DNA of 64,000 nucleotides from the NCBI GenBank assembly GCA_033063855.1, contig CP093829.1:11604243-11668242 (forward strand), in the 5' to 3' direction. The translations under genes and the position numbers were made by a program. Within the stretch, counting starts at the first letter, position 1; each line of letters opens with the position of its first letter. The notes beneath the pieces were generated by a model, which worked only from the letters and a program-made list of their open reading frames with translations, did not search any database and was not told where the DNA came from. The stretch is from Smittia aterrima. Its lineage: Eukaryota; Arthropoda; Insecta; Diptera; Chironomidae. Of the stretch, positions 27,301 through 42,300 are shown piece after piece.

Positions 27301-30300
27301 TTTACGAGCGAAGTTTAAATGATTTATTTACATAAACTTATGCTGAGGATCAGTTGCAAAAAGTGAGAAATTAATCAGACGCAACATAAATTTGACCCAC
27401 TCACGTTTTTTGTTTGCGGCTTTCGTGATTCCTCAGCGATTAAGATGCCAGCAACGGAAAGTAATTAAGCTGCCCAGAAGTGTTCAATTCCTCGACAGGA
27501 AGATCCAATTTGTATGCCCACGTTTCGCTGAATTCGATTTAAAAAGCAGAGAAGTCTCTTACTCCTTCAGATTCCTGTCTTGCTTCGATGAAATCTATGC
27601 CCCAAAGCAACGAATACAAAGTTGCGACTAGATGAGATGCCAACACTTTATCTTGCAGACTCAATGCAATTAACCGTTTCAACATCACAAAATGAACTTC
27701 GTGTATAAATTGTTAACATTATGACATTTCCAATTACTATTTCAAGCATCGCTCGAAATAAGTTTTCTTTGAATGCTTCGCTCTTCATCCACTTCCGCGT
27801 GCTGCGAGAATAATAGGAAAATTGGAGTTTCATGTATTTCTTGAATGAGATTCCTGCTAAAGGATTGATCATGGTCTACGTTCCTGGAAAACTCACTTTA
27901 GAGCTTCCACTCATATCGCTACGTATTCAATGAGCGAATCCATTTTATCCGATGAAACCTTTTCAGCTTGTAATGTTCTCTCAACCATATCAATCACATT
28001 TCTTCGTTTCTCAATAAACTCTGTCCGATCAATAGCGAAACATGTAGCGAAACTGCAGGGAAAGACAAATAGAAGAACGAATTCATTTCTGTTTTGATAA
28101 CAAAGGCCGATTGGAACTCGAGCTGCTTCGCGGTGGTCTCGTTGCGGTTTCCGAAATGCAAATCACTTTTGCTTTCGTGAGAGAGAATTCGTAAGTGGAT
28201 CGTTTGACAAAACAAATTTTTAATACGAGGCTTCAACAGATGAAGTCGTTGCAGTGACAATACTGAGAACAGTTAAGTTGAAACAACTTTAGGATCAGCA
28301 AGCGAAAACATCGACGAGAATTCCAGAACAGAAAAGCGTAACAAGATCGAAAGGTTTCACTCGAGAGGAATTTCATTTGACCAGACATACTCGAGAACTT
28401 GTTTTCATGAAACGAGAACTCGTCGCTTGTGACGTTAAGTTTTTCTCTTTTTTTTCGTGTATTCATTTCACTGCGGTTTGTTAAAACTAAAAGTGAAAGA
28501 GATCTTCACGACGCTCGCTTGTTGAAGTAATTACTCAAATATTTGCTGACGGCAAGCCTGCCGTGTCAACCGAACAAACGTTCAAGTATTTTCAGAATGT
28601 ACACGGACAATTGACATCTAAGAACTATCCAATAAATTATCTTTTAGAGGCGTAACAGATTCCACGAACGCCTGAAGTCACCTGGCTCGCTTCATCGGTT
28701 TTAATTAAGTCAGCGGTTTGTTGTAATAATTACAAGTTTCTCAACAGCGTCCACTCGACGATAGAAGTTCCCACGAATGCCCAGAAGCAGATCAACTGAA
28801 ACTGTTTATAAATTCACTTCTACAGGTTGCGCAGATGTTTGCATAATGAAGTCACAAACGAATCTCCATAAACATTATCTTAATTGCAAGCAGATCAGAC
28901 AATCTGGAGCCACATCGAGTTTGTTGATTTAATTGCGATCGATAAAGAATGTTTAGCAAGCTTGTGTCGGTGCTTCGCAGCTTGCTATGTTGGTTTTGTT
29001 TCACAAAGACATGATAGCGGTTCATAGTTTGATGTAATATCACTTGAATCAACAGCCTGTTAAGTGTCGTCTTTGTCGGGAATTGTGGCAGCAGAGACCT
29101 TCGTTGTGTAAAGAAATTATATTATTTAGAATTGAAGCATCTCATTCCTTTCTTAAAATTCAGGAATAATGTCTACATGAGTCAACAAATTTAATATATA
29201 ATTCCGCATGCAAAGTTATGCGACTATTATTTGTAATTTATCATAATGCATACAAGTTGATCATAATGCACTTATAAAAGCATTCATCAACTGAACGAAG
29301 GCAAACAAAAATGATGTGAGTGCATGAGAAATTGATAATGGGGGGATTAAGATTTATTGAGTTGTGCCACGGGGCAAGCTTAAGATTGTCGGGTGAATGA
29401 GTGAGTGAAAAAGAAAGAGGAGAGTTTGTCAGATGACCGTGAGTCGAGGCGCAATCTTCATGTTTCCCGGTAAATTGTATGCAGAAAAATTCTTCGCAGG
29501 AGATGAAATTCCTAGACACGACCAGCTGAGCATTCCTTTAAGTCGACGCTAATAATCACGATTCAATAAATCAATTGAGGCAAAGTAACAGCATTAAAAG
29601 TCAATATATCAACCAGCAATCTCAATGAATATCGACTTTGGTTTTGTAAAAGAATTTCTTTCTGTCGATGACAAGAAAGTTTTCGCTTAACTTGACATAC
29701 CAGGAAAAAAAGCGATTGCTTGCGAAATGATTTGCGCTTGTCATTCCTCATATCTAGCTTCTCAATGAATTTCTTACGACCCAATACCCGCAATGCATAA
29801 TTAATCATGTCAGACGATTTCTGCCGTCGGATTTTAAAACCACAATGCAATTAATTAATCACGACTTGAACAAGTCAGAGATTGTAGTCGAACTTATGTT
29901 TGCTTCTGATCAACTAAACGGACATCTTCAAGTGAGCTTCCTTCATCTGACTTTAAGAAACGCCAATAGTCTATTTTAAAACCGTTTAGACAACATCATT
30001 CAAGAGATAAAATCTTAAATGGGATTTAATTAAGAAGGTGATAAAATATTAACGACAGTTTTTCTTTGAAGATTTGTTGAAGATTTACGAGAGTTTGACT
30101 TGCTATTAATCACGATTTGAAGCTTTTAAAGGGCCGCTAATAACTTATCATTGATTAAGAGAGTTTATTCGTATGCTACGTAGCATTCAAGGGGGGGACT
30201 TGAAAGAAGTGAAGAGTCCTATCGAAAGATCGTAGCCAACTCATGATAAAGCGAAGACGATTGACGGAAATTTGTTTACGATGAGAGGGAAAACTTGAAA

Positions 30301-33300
30301 CGAGCTCCAAACACCGAATTTCTAATGAAATTAGATTTGATTTATTCATTAAAAAGCAGACGTCACGTGGCTTGAATAAATGTTTATTGAAAGCGATTTA
30401 TCTCTCAGCGCATTCAGATTTCGTCGAGAGTGTAGGCAGAAGTTATCGCACCTGAAACAGAAAACTCTGCGACAGGCGAAATGAATCATTTCGTGAAACG
30501 CTTCTGAGGTTAAAGGATACGACTCGATAAGATTATTGGAAGATAAACTGTCGCCGTTTCAGTTTACCTCGTTTACCAGCCTATGAGAGATAAATCAGCC
30601 GCGTGCAGGTGCAAGCAGAGTTTCTCTGGTTAAATAGGAAAATAGAAGTCGCAACTGCAATTAAGAGAACACGGAATCGACTAGCGATAACTTCAGTTGC
30701 TTTCGTTGACAATGTCATTCCTCATGGCTTATCTACGCTCTCTTGGCGTTTCGCAATTAAGTCTCCGATAGAGTAAATGGCAGTCGCTTTGCGAGTGCAG
30801 TCAATTAAAAGCGAATGTTAATCGACACTTCTCGCTGCGTTCAGTATAATGTGTCGAGTCAATCGAAATATATTCTCGACGTATAAATCCGTTTCACTTT
30901 TCACCTTCTCGTCTTTCGTCAATTCCTAGATAAACATTGCGTTGAGCTTCAGACGAATGCGAATACCAGAAGGAAGAAAGAGAAAGATCAAAGTTAAGGC
31001 AACTCAGACTCAAACAAAGCGGCACGTCTCGAAAGTTTCTTCTCGCCCTCTAATTATTAACATAAATAGTCAGGTGTGCTTGGGTCGTCAGTTTTTGTTT
31101 GAAGCACCGATCGAGGTAGCCAACTTTAAAAAGTGTGTTGCTCTCTAGAGTGACGTCGGGTGGTTTCACTAGTTTCAACTTTTGGAAACTCATAATTATC
31201 CGCAAACATCTAATCAATTCATTTTGAAGAATTGGGTCAGGAAAGATTTTCTATCGATCGACGTCTCTCTCCTTCGGCGTAATTGATGACCTCTGAACAC
31301 GTCGATTATATTTTAATTTAATATGTTAATTTAACACGGAGAGATCGACAAAAGGCATGCAATAAAAATGCAATCAACAATCGAAGAGACGCTGTTTTAT
31401 GCTTTTCCAATCACTCCCTTGTACAGAAATATTTTGAGGCGGGAGAGAGAAACTTGAGAAATTCTCATAAAAATATGTTGCGGCTGCAAATCAACAACTT
31501 CAATCATTAAAAAATGCGCTGGTCGATTGAGAAGAAGAGACAATCCGCCTGTGTCGTTTGAGAGAGTTGCAGAGTCTTCAACATTTCCAGCGCCTCCAGA
31601 GATTAATTGCTTTCGTATGAAGACATGAAAACATTCACCACAAACCCGAACAAATCGTGAATACATTTGTAATTTATAAATTAATAATGTTCACCACATC
31701 AAAGCATTTAATTACTCGAGGCAAGTTCCTCAAATCAGCTTCAAGCATCAGATTCTTTTCTCAGATCGATCAGTGAACAGAAGCCGAAGCGAAACATGAA
31801 AAGCACTCAGCTAATGCAAATTTTCGTTTCCTTAAACATTGATAAATAACACGAAAATATTCAACAATGCGAGAGCCATATTTGCAACTGAATTCAAATT
31901 ACAAAAGAAAAGCGAAAACGGAATCGAAGAAAAACTTGTTTCGGTTCTCGACAAAACAGCGTGTTTTTGTTTCTTATTGGCAATTACTTATCTCTCTGCG
32001 TTTAAACATTCTTGTAATTTAATATTATCAAAGCAGGGAACCGCCGCCCCGCACAACAAACAAATAATAAATCGCTGATAGCTCAGTAAGGAAAGGAAAA
32101 CTTCTTGAAACTAATTCGCAGCTCAAGAGTCATTTAAACATTTCATTTCCTTACCGGCACTTTTCTTTATCAGCCGACACTGAATGTTTCAATGTTGTGC
32201 AATGTTTTGATCTTAAAGTTTTCTGCTGCTTTCCTTGAAAGTCTTTCAGTCGCTTCGTCGCGTTCGTACTGAGCTGATCGCAACGTGAGTCGCGCGCGGA
32301 ATTTTTTTCTCTTGTGAAAAAGCAGAATAAAATTTTCTTAAAGTGATTTCATTTGAAATATCGAAGACTAAACGGTTGTGCAATAAATAAATTATCATAA
32401 AAGCGTCTCGTATGTGACATGAATTGAAAGTATTTCCATTCGAGTCTTGCTGTGAACTCATTGCGATCGCACAATGAAAGAGAAAAATTCGAGTTTTTGA
32501 AAAACGATATCATCGAGTTTCTTCGATAAAAAGCGTCCAGTGACAACTGGTGGTCTGAGCCCAACAGAAAAGAGACGAAGAGTAAACCCACAGGATTTCT
32601 CAATAACTCATCTTGATGTGAATCCAAAGAGAATTAAAAAATATTTTTCTGATGATTCTGCTACCGAATTCGACAGAAACGAAAGCCACACCACGATTTG
32701 GGAATTTTAATTCACACGATGGCGATCTCGCTCGAAAATTGCGCTCATGATTGAAAAATTATGCAAAATGTTTCACCTCAGAGAAATCCGGGAATTCACG
32801 ATTTTGTTTGAGCTCATCATGATCCAAGAAATTGTGATGAGCAAACGTCGTGTTGGTACTCACTTTAATCTTAAAATTTTATTTCAATTTATTAGATTCT
32901 TCTAATTTATTACCAGTCCATTGAATTCTTTTTCCTTCACTCGTTGATTGAAACTGCCAAGTTTATGTTTGAAGAGAGATTTTCCATTTCATCCCGAAAG
33001 CTATTTTTAAGATGATGGAGAAGATCAAGTTGAAATCTTGCATAATTAACGTCACAAAGGAGCTGCCTGTGGCTTTACAAGAACTTTACGAGCGCCTCTC
33101 GTGCGAGTTGTTCACGAAAGTTGTCAATTAACGTAGACGAGTGAAGAAGCAGGCTTGTCACTCAGGCCTCACACGACCCTCTTCTAATCGTCTCGATGTA
33201 AATAACCTTTCGAATCGCACGCTTGTCTGAAACAGCGTGAGTCACATCTTCACGCCGCGAATCGCTCTTAAAGCAAACATTTGAAACTAGAAGCCCAACG

Positions 33301-36300
33301 ATTTCGAGTTAATTGTTTGACGATCACAGTTATGATTGTATCCAGAATGAAGCACACAACTCTAGTGAAACGAGAGATATTTCAATTAGTCTCTGAACAC
33401 TCGATACTTGTGAATGATCAGTTCACGGATTACGTAGAAGATTCTTCCTCAGATTAAGCTTAAGTTCTTTTCTCTACGTAGTTTGTGAATAATCCCTTAA
33501 ATGAGTCAAGTTTTGTGTTTCGCGCGCGGCTGGATATCGTGCACAGAGTCAATTAAAAAGCCTGTAAATTATTTCCCAATCTATAAACACATATCAATTG
33601 CCTTCAGACTTCTTCTTCATCGCCGTTTCGTTTCTGCCAACAGCAAAATTCTTCTTTTCGCTTTGATAATATTTTCTCTTTCTATCAGGAAAAGAGAAAA
33701 ATTAAATGTTTCCTCGTCAATAAATAACTCGAAGCAGACGCGCGGTTAATCTCAAGATTCATGACGTTCTTCTAAAGAAGAATTTTAGTTCTTTTTTCAC
33801 TGATTAGATAAACTCGCTTAAGCAGCCGAACAACGTTGTCAACTTTGTCGTAATCTTGAGTTTGCTTTCGAAATGAGTCGCTACGAGACTTGAGTTGAAA
33901 AGATTTTTAATACCTGCAATTGTTTGGCGGGTAATTGAATTACTCTTGACGCTAATTTAAAAATTTTTACGACCAGTTCTGTTAGTCACTGATCCAGACG
34001 CCGAGAGCTTTGGAAATAGTTAGGAAATTGCGAACGAGAGCGCAATGTGAGTTGAGTGAGATAACAAATGTGCCGAAAATAATTTCTTATCGACAGTGTT
34101 TGCTATCGAGAAATAATGTGATGAAGAAATGTTCCGCGATTAGATGTAAGCAAAGCATGAGAACGGAAAGGTGTTGTTCAGTTAAAATGTGATTTCTATG
34201 GAAAATGTATGAGAAGAATAAAAGAAAATTAAGCATGAATGCGGAAGACGAAATGTATCATCGACAACGAAAGTGTTGGATGAGTTATGGTCGTGCTGTG
34301 TTGACAATCGGAATCTTAGGATTATTAACTCTTGCCCTTTTCGTCGCGACGACAAAATCGAATTCCGGTAAAGAAGAACATTCCTCGAAAATCATTATTG
34401 TCGATGGCAGCGATCAAAGTGGGTCGAGTGGAGAGGAAATTGTGAAAAGTTTTATAAGTGATGACGAAGCAATGGATCAGCGAAAAATTTTCAAGAGAAG
34501 TGTTGACCTACGACAAAACGACATCGACCGAAATTCAATTGAAATGCCAAAGAATTCCGATAAAAGTGTGCAAAGCCGCGATAACGATCCAAAAATGGAT
34601 AACACACACTTGAAATTACTTCGACGACAAGACGCGAATCCCGAACATCGACATTCCGATGGTGACGTTTACTTCTTTCAAGGATATAAGTGCGTGCCCG
34701 TCCGTAAGTCATCACAATTACAAGCAGACTCGATAAGAGCACGTCCATCTTCTGGTAGGTTAATGTGTGTGAAGCAATAATAAAATGCGAAATGTTTGTC
34801 TCAGATTACAATCCGTTACTTGTCAAAGCCTCACGCAACTCGACAAAGTCATGTTTCATTATACCAATCACGATAGAAAGTGGAAGAGTGCGATCTTGAT
34901 TTAATGGCAATCATAATAACATTAAAGACTGAAAGTCTCGATTGCTTTTCAACCAGATGCTCCGATTGAACCATAAATGGACGTAGCAATGCCTTCATTC
35001 ATTCTTCGCGTTTCTTCAGGCATATTTCCGTTCGTCCACGTGGGAAGTTGTCCGTCTAGTTGTTGCCTTCTTATTCTTGTTCGCAAACAAACGTCTGCAA
35101 CTTCAGGTTGAATCTTATCGTGCGCTAGTTCTCAATGATTGTTCATAAACCACGAGCAAGCCCCACCCGGCTTTTTATTTGAGGTCTAAACAAGCTCTGG
35201 GCTCGCGAAAAGTTCAGGAGATTACTTTTAATGCCTCTCGTAAAACGCCTACGAATGTTTTCAACCGCAAACGACTTTAACCTGACAACATTATTTATTC
35301 AAGAAATGATTTCTTCTTTCTCTCTGTTTGCGAGGCGGTTTGTCTACTCAGCCTTCGTTCGAGTTCGAGCCTTCTTATGAATGGAGAAGATTGTTGAATG
35401 AAATAGAAAGTTTCGTCGCGAAATGCGCGTTGCTTTGCTTTTGTTGACTCATAACTAATAAAATATCTTTGATATCATGAGGCAAGGCGTCGTAGTCGTT
35501 TCGACGTTTGACGATGGCAAACAATAGTTTGTTTCAAAAATAATTCTGTGATGTCAGTGGAAAAGTTCTTGAAGTCGTTTGTCATGGAAGATAAAATTCC
35601 TTTCCCAGCGCAAATTCGTCTCAAATATCCGAAATACTTGAAGTTCCCACAAACTAATCTGACAACGAGTGTGAGCTCAACATTAATAAATAATGAGGCG
35701 AGCATGAATTTTTTTTCTCAATTAATTATCCATTAAGAGCATTCATTCATTCATCGACGCGCGAGAAACAAAAACAGAGAAAGAGGCGAGAATTCAATTT
35801 ACCTTTTGAAGATAAATTCGAAAAACTGTTATTAATGATAGAGCTAGTTCTCGTGTGGATCTTTGTGCGTTTGATGTTGTGAGCACTTCAGGAGAGCGGC
35901 GGCGGAGATTACAGTCTTGAATGAAATTTCCTATACTTTTGAAACTCTGAAAAGTTTAAATGCTTGTTCGGGAGAAGTCACTGCTGACCTAATTCCTTTT
36001 TAGAGCATTTATTCGATCTCGGTAGCAATGCTCGAGCCTCATTCTTCTATAGAATTAATTCATCATTAGAGCAATTTGTCTGTTCGATTCACAGACGTTT
36101 TGAGATGTCAGTTCAAGTTGAAGATCAGTTTTCAAGTTTTCCATTGTTGAATGCCTTGGAGCATCACCGCGGATTGTAAGTTAAGAGCTCTTTAGTCACA
36201 ATCGATAGCATTTCATTTCTTCGTATGGTTGACCTCGAGTTGAAGTCAAATTATTTATAGTTCCACTTCGTTATCGATCATGAAAGATCTGCGCAAAGAA

Positions 36301-39300
36301 AGCCATCGACTTAGTCTCGGATTTGTTTCTTTTCATCTCGCTCGTAATTCAGTTATTAAAGTTGATCGTCAGTGAGGCGAATAATTGAAAAATGTTCGGC
36401 TAATGTTCACACTTAGAGCTAATGATAGAAGAAATCATTTTGCTTGTCAATCCGCGTTAAGCAATCATTACTGGAGAGAAGAAAGCTCAGCAGCTCTTAG
36501 AAGCCATCAAAATTGATTTTAAATTGATCGTCGGACAGTGATTGAAGCTTTTATTGATCTCGTTGAGAGATGTCGGAGAAACGAGAGCGGAGATTGAAAT
36601 TGATCTGAAGTGACAACGCAATCAAAGCCGTTTAATCAACACTTTCCTGCGATGTCATCTCGTGGCACGAAGTCGATCACTTGCAGTCGAAAGATTGTGC
36701 TCTTTTCTTTATCGCTCAATCTGAATAATGCTGCGAAGTCCATTGAGATGTTCGCGAACGATGAAAACTGGTTTTGTTCGACTTTATTTACTCTGTAAAC
36801 CAATTACCATTAAATCATAAATCAAGATTGAAATTTGAACAAATTTATTAACTGAAAGTTTGACTCAAAAGACTTCAAATTATTCAAGTAAGACTCTACA
36901 AAGATTAAAATCGAAAAGTCTTCACGCATCTGTTACAATTAATCTGAACGCTTTGTTCAAATTGTTCAACTTATGTGGTCTGACTAGCTGAAACCTTTAG
37001 AATTAAATTCTTGACCTAATCTGTGACTCGCCAATTAATCAACTCTGACAATTTGTAGTTCGCTTGCGAATGAAATTAATTAATCACGACTGGAATATAT
37101 CAAAAGCATAAAGTACGAGCTGCTGACATTACCGGTTCGCCTCATTTCTAAACTGATTGTGATAAATTTCCGAAAGTCAGTTCGACGAAAGCGGGAAACG
37201 TGGGCATAATTAACGAGGTGATAAAGAGTTAACGACAACATTTCGACTTTGTGATGCTGCGAAGCTCTAATCGAGAAGACTTCGCTGCTGATCACGATCT
37301 TCCAAGATAAAATATTTGAAGAGCCCTCGCGTCCTAAATCAAATGTTGTCTCAACTTGAAAGAAATCGGAATTCAAGCCTCATCGAGATGTTGCAGGTTG
37401 TAAGTGCTGTTAACTCTTTTGTTCCACTCACATTGATAGTATTTGGTTTCACTCCTCGCATGGTTGAACTCTAGTTCAACTGAAATTATTTATATTTTCC
37501 GCTTTCGTTATCGATCGTCAGAGATCAGCAACACGAAACTTCATACTTTTAACTTCAGCATAAACGTGTTTCCATGTTCTATGTTCTCACCTTCTTCCTT
37601 TCCGAACATTCTTAACATTTTATCACCCCAACACTCCTTTTGCATGAGATGAAATATGTTTATTTGCTCAGCTTAAAGAAATCCAAAGCATCGAATACAT
37701 TTGCTTAATGAGAAACAATTTTTCAAGAAAAATACTTGAGTTAATTGAAAATTCGCTGCTAATGTTCACACTTGAGGAAAGAATTATCGAGGAAACCTTA
37801 ATTATCGTTCTCAAGTTCTTTTAACAGCGGTGAAGAGCAAGCACACTTGAGTCAAGAGAAAATGACAACGTCTCGCGATAAAAATAGCTTTGACACCGAA
37901 GAGACTACAAGTGGAGTTTGGAGGTAACCGCCTTACGATGATTGATGATAATTAAGGATCACTTATCAGCGCTTTAAATTGTTAGTAATTGCAAACCTTT
38001 TAGGTGTCGATTGTTCAATCAATCTCAAGACAATCGCGAGTCTAAAAAATAATTTTTTTTAATGTTTTATGCTCTCAGAATGTTTTAACCGATCGACAAT
38101 GCTGAAGATCGTTGTTTCATTGCTTTCATGTTTTGATCTTAAGAAGTTATCCAAGAAAAATTTCTTGTTCATTGCTTCAGTTTCATTCTTAACTTCGAAG
38201 AGAACTGTCGCGTGTGGAGAGAAGTGTTAAGTCATGGAAAATTCTTGAAAATATTTTTCCGAATCGGAGATTAAGATAAAATGATTGAGAGAAATAATTT
38301 TTATCAACCGAAAATATTGAAAATTTCTGATTCAGATAAGAAAATTAAATTCGCAAGTTTATCAAAATATTTTATGAGAATATTTAAGTGAATGGCTTAG
38401 AAGACGAAATGTTTCAATTACGGAAGAAACGTTGGTTAAGTTGTGGTCGAGCAGTTTGTGTTCTTGGTTTGCTAACTGTTTTGTTTTACACTTTGACAAT
38501 ATCAAAGTTCAGTGACAAGGATCACGTTGATCAAAGGCTAATGCCACATCAATATTCTATTGTGAATCAAGTTCTAACTAGAAAAGTTAATAAAAGAAGT
38601 GCCTACGATCGACAAAATGCCATCATTGAAGACAAAAGACTGAAGAGTCGTAAGAAGAACAATCGAAAATCGATTTACAGTCATCGTCATTCGAATGGTC
38701 GAGACTTCTACTTCGAGGGATACAAATGTGTTCCAGTCCTCAATCCTCAAAGCTACTTAGAAATGACTCGAAATACTCAACGAACGGGTACGTTTACTTC
38801 AATTCGATGTCTACGGATCATCGTTCTATTTCTCATTAATCGTGATGGGCTTCATCTTACAACCAACATCATGTTTTCGTTCAACAAATTAAACGAATCG
38901 TTTTATATTTTAATGCAAGTCACACGGCGATACGTGATGGAAAGTTGATGATCTCGCACGGCTGTCGAATCATAAGAAACAAAATACTTTTCGCCGGCTC
39001 TTACTAGCACGAGATCTCATGAATAAATGCAACTTCATTCATAAACTCGCAGTGATCCGCATGAGTAAATGATACGTGAAGTCGCTGATCAGGTTTTTCG
39101 GATGATCTCGTTCTTCTGCGCACCTTTCGCTGAATCTCACATCCCTGCTTCCTCTCTCGAAACGTTATTAATTTAATCTCCGAGCTTTTTAAACGCGAAT
39201 AAAATTAAGTGACTGAGAGTATCAATGAATTTTATCCGCATGTGAATCTGTTTCCTCTTATGGGTAAATTTCATTCACTTCTTTGCGTTCGCTTTGAGAG

Positions 39301-42300
39301 AAGTTTTGAGCTTCGGACGCGAGCTGATGTGGGAAGTTGTCGGTCGTGTTTCTTTCCTCAGAGTTAAGACTTCAATTAAGTTTTACGGCGCAAGCTAATC
39401 GTCGTATCGACTTCATAAATCAAGTTGATCTTCAATTCTGTTCAAAGTACGATTAGCTGATAATATGTTGGGAGTGTCTTGTTCGCATCGTCTTGTTCAC
39501 GTACAATGTAAATTCGATTCGTCCTGAAGCAGCTTCATTCTCGTTTTGAAAATAAATCGATGAACTCATCAAAACACATTTTTGTTTTAATATTTCTGCC
39601 ATTTATGGAGAAATTTTGACGGCGCTTGAAACGCGAGATGAAGGAGAACAACAGAAAATCATTCTATTGTACCATTGTTCTCGAACTCATTGACTTTTCG
39701 ATTCCTTTTCAACTTAAGCTCGAAACTCAATCCCAAGCATTCAAATTGGATTGAATTTCACGCTCCAAAACGAGGAGAAGTATTTAAGCTGATTCGAGTT
39801 CTAAAATCGTTTTTAAATCGTCATAAACGAGAGATGCTCTTAGAAACATCAAAAGCTTAAAAGTTGTCACAAATAACTTCGCGATAATCTGTAAACACTC
39901 GTAAAGTCGAATGATTTTATGGTTCGAAAGATTCAATTTTGTATCTGATCCTCTTTGATGCGCTCTGAATGTTCCAAAATGAACTCGAATCTTTCCACGA
40001 GCTACAGGCTTACGCGAATCGGAGTGTTTAGGGCGATCGTCGTGATCATTCGAATGCAAATATTTTTACGATTATGAGTGAAATTCGATTGGGGCCTGTC
40101 ATCGTAAAAAGAAACGCCGACAAAAACCTTCCTAAAATTTATTGCAGCGCCAGAGATGGAAGAAGAAAATTAATTAATTGAAAGGAAATTGGAAAGAAAT
40201 TTTAAAACTTCCATTCAAAGTGAGATAATTTCACACTGCAAGACGATGCTTGTCAGATTGCTACTTTAAAAATTGTATGAATCTGTCCAGAGATTTTTAA
40301 ATTGAACTGCCTGGCAGTGATTGAAGCTTTTATTGATCTTATTGAAAGATGTCGGAGAAATGAGAGCGGAGATTGAAATTGATCTGAAGTGACAACGCAA
40401 TCAAAGCCGTTTAATCAACACTTTCCTGCGATGTCATCTCGTGGCACGAAGTCGATCACTTGCAGTCGAAAGATTTTGCTCTTCACTTTATCTTTCAATC
40501 TGAATAATGCTGCGAAGTCCATTGAGATGTTCGCGAACGATGAAAACTGGTTTTGTTCGACTTTATTTACTCTGTAAACCAATTACCATTAAATCATAAA
40601 TCAAGATTGAAATTTAAACAAATTTATTAACTGCAATCTCGCCGAAGCATTTTTTAATTAACAGTTTTTCAATTCAGTCGCACGGTGCCGAAAAAAAATA
40701 TTTCGATATCAATGAATGATTGATGATAATACAAATTACGAACGAAGTCTCTCGACAACATTCCGAAAAGAAAAGGCGGAACTTGGGAAGATAATTTGAT
40801 CGTTCACGTAAAGTTATTTCAATTTTTCTCTCTCCTCGACTTTGGGTCATTGTGTTCATGTCACGAAATTCTTCTTTGTCCCGATAACATAATAATCTTG
40901 TTGAGCTTCGAAGAAATTGAAATTCACAGCGAAAATAATCTCGTTTGCTTGTTCTCATTTTTGCAACGATAAGTTTCAATAAGCGGGCATTCTCCTGATG
41001 CTGAATCATATCTTATGACAACAATTCATTCCTGATACGCTTTCTGTTGAGTCCATTGTCTGCGGCGTGTTCAAAACCGCGTACGGGCAATGATGATTAC
41101 ACGATTTAAACGCTGAATGATATGACTTTATTATGCCATTCGCTTGAATAAATTTGCATTGCGATGATAAGCTGCATTCCTGGAACGAATGTTTGTAGGT
41201 TCAGGGCTTCGACAATGTAATCTCCGCTTAGGCCTTTTCCATTTCAAAAGCAATCGTGTTCAATACAAAATTATAAATTCATTATTCACTGTTTGTTGAG
41301 AGTCAGGAAGTAGCTGTGAAGAGAATCAGGTGCAAACATTTTACTAAAGCAGCTCTTCTCAGTTGGATGCCAATAAATCACAGCAATCCTCTTGTGAATT
41401 GTTTAGTTTTCTTCTAAAAAAATAAACTTGAAAGAAACAAATTCTTGGGACATTACGTGCTTTAATTTATAACTTTTGTTTCGATCTCTTGTGTCGCTTA
41501 GCAATTATCATTAAGCGCTTGCCATGAATGGCACATTAAGTCGCTGATTTTATTAGATAATTAATGTCGATGCGAGCGACAAAACATTGCGCGCGAAATG
41601 TCGCTGTTTTCATTTCGTTTTATTGCCTCGACGGAGAATGAAGTTCGAAGAGAAATGAGAAATGGAATCTGAGTCATTTTGATTGGCTTTGATTTGCTGG
41701 AATCGCTGCGATGTTGAGTGACGGGTATTATCGTTAAGCGGATTGATTGAAGTTTGTTTGAATCGCAAATCAGTAATCAAACGGTCATTAAATACTAAAT
41801 AGCGATAACGCCATTATCTACACAGCAAGCCGCAGCCCACTGCCGATAGCGCTGCGATCTCGATTCGTGAGTTAAAATAAACAAACTTGCGTATTGTCAG
41901 CCTACTCACGGGAATAAGAGAATGAGAACCGAGATGAAAAGTGGTTCATGTGGGTCTGCGAGTCATTTAAAAGAAATTATCCACTTTTGGCGTAAACACA
42001 TTTGAATAAAACGTTTTGAAAAGAAAGACTCATCCGAACAAATATTTTACGATGATGCATCAAAATTTATCATTCGCCTTTGACTTCCCATTGACAACAA
42101 AGAAGTTTATAATTTATTCTGCTGCTTGCAACGGTTTCGTGTGTTTCCGAAAACCTTCATTCACTCCATTGAGATTAACAAAGTCTTATCGGATCGTATT
42201 GCGAGTGAGTGAAGTTATTGCTGAGAACGAGAAGTAAAGATGAAGGTTTGCCCTAGCAAGCGTGGGCCGCAGACCAATTTGTTTGTTTTCGCTCCAACAT

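Noticed and set aside
34010..34192. 60-codon frame just before nested gene A
   Set aside because: It begins with TTG, ends before the gene and has no features. Probably 5' untranslated sequence.
36610..36798. 62-codon frame in the 340-bp repeat as an independent gene
   Set aside because: It begins with GTG, not ATG, and is conserved only as part of near-identical DNA. Kept only as a possible 3' exon.
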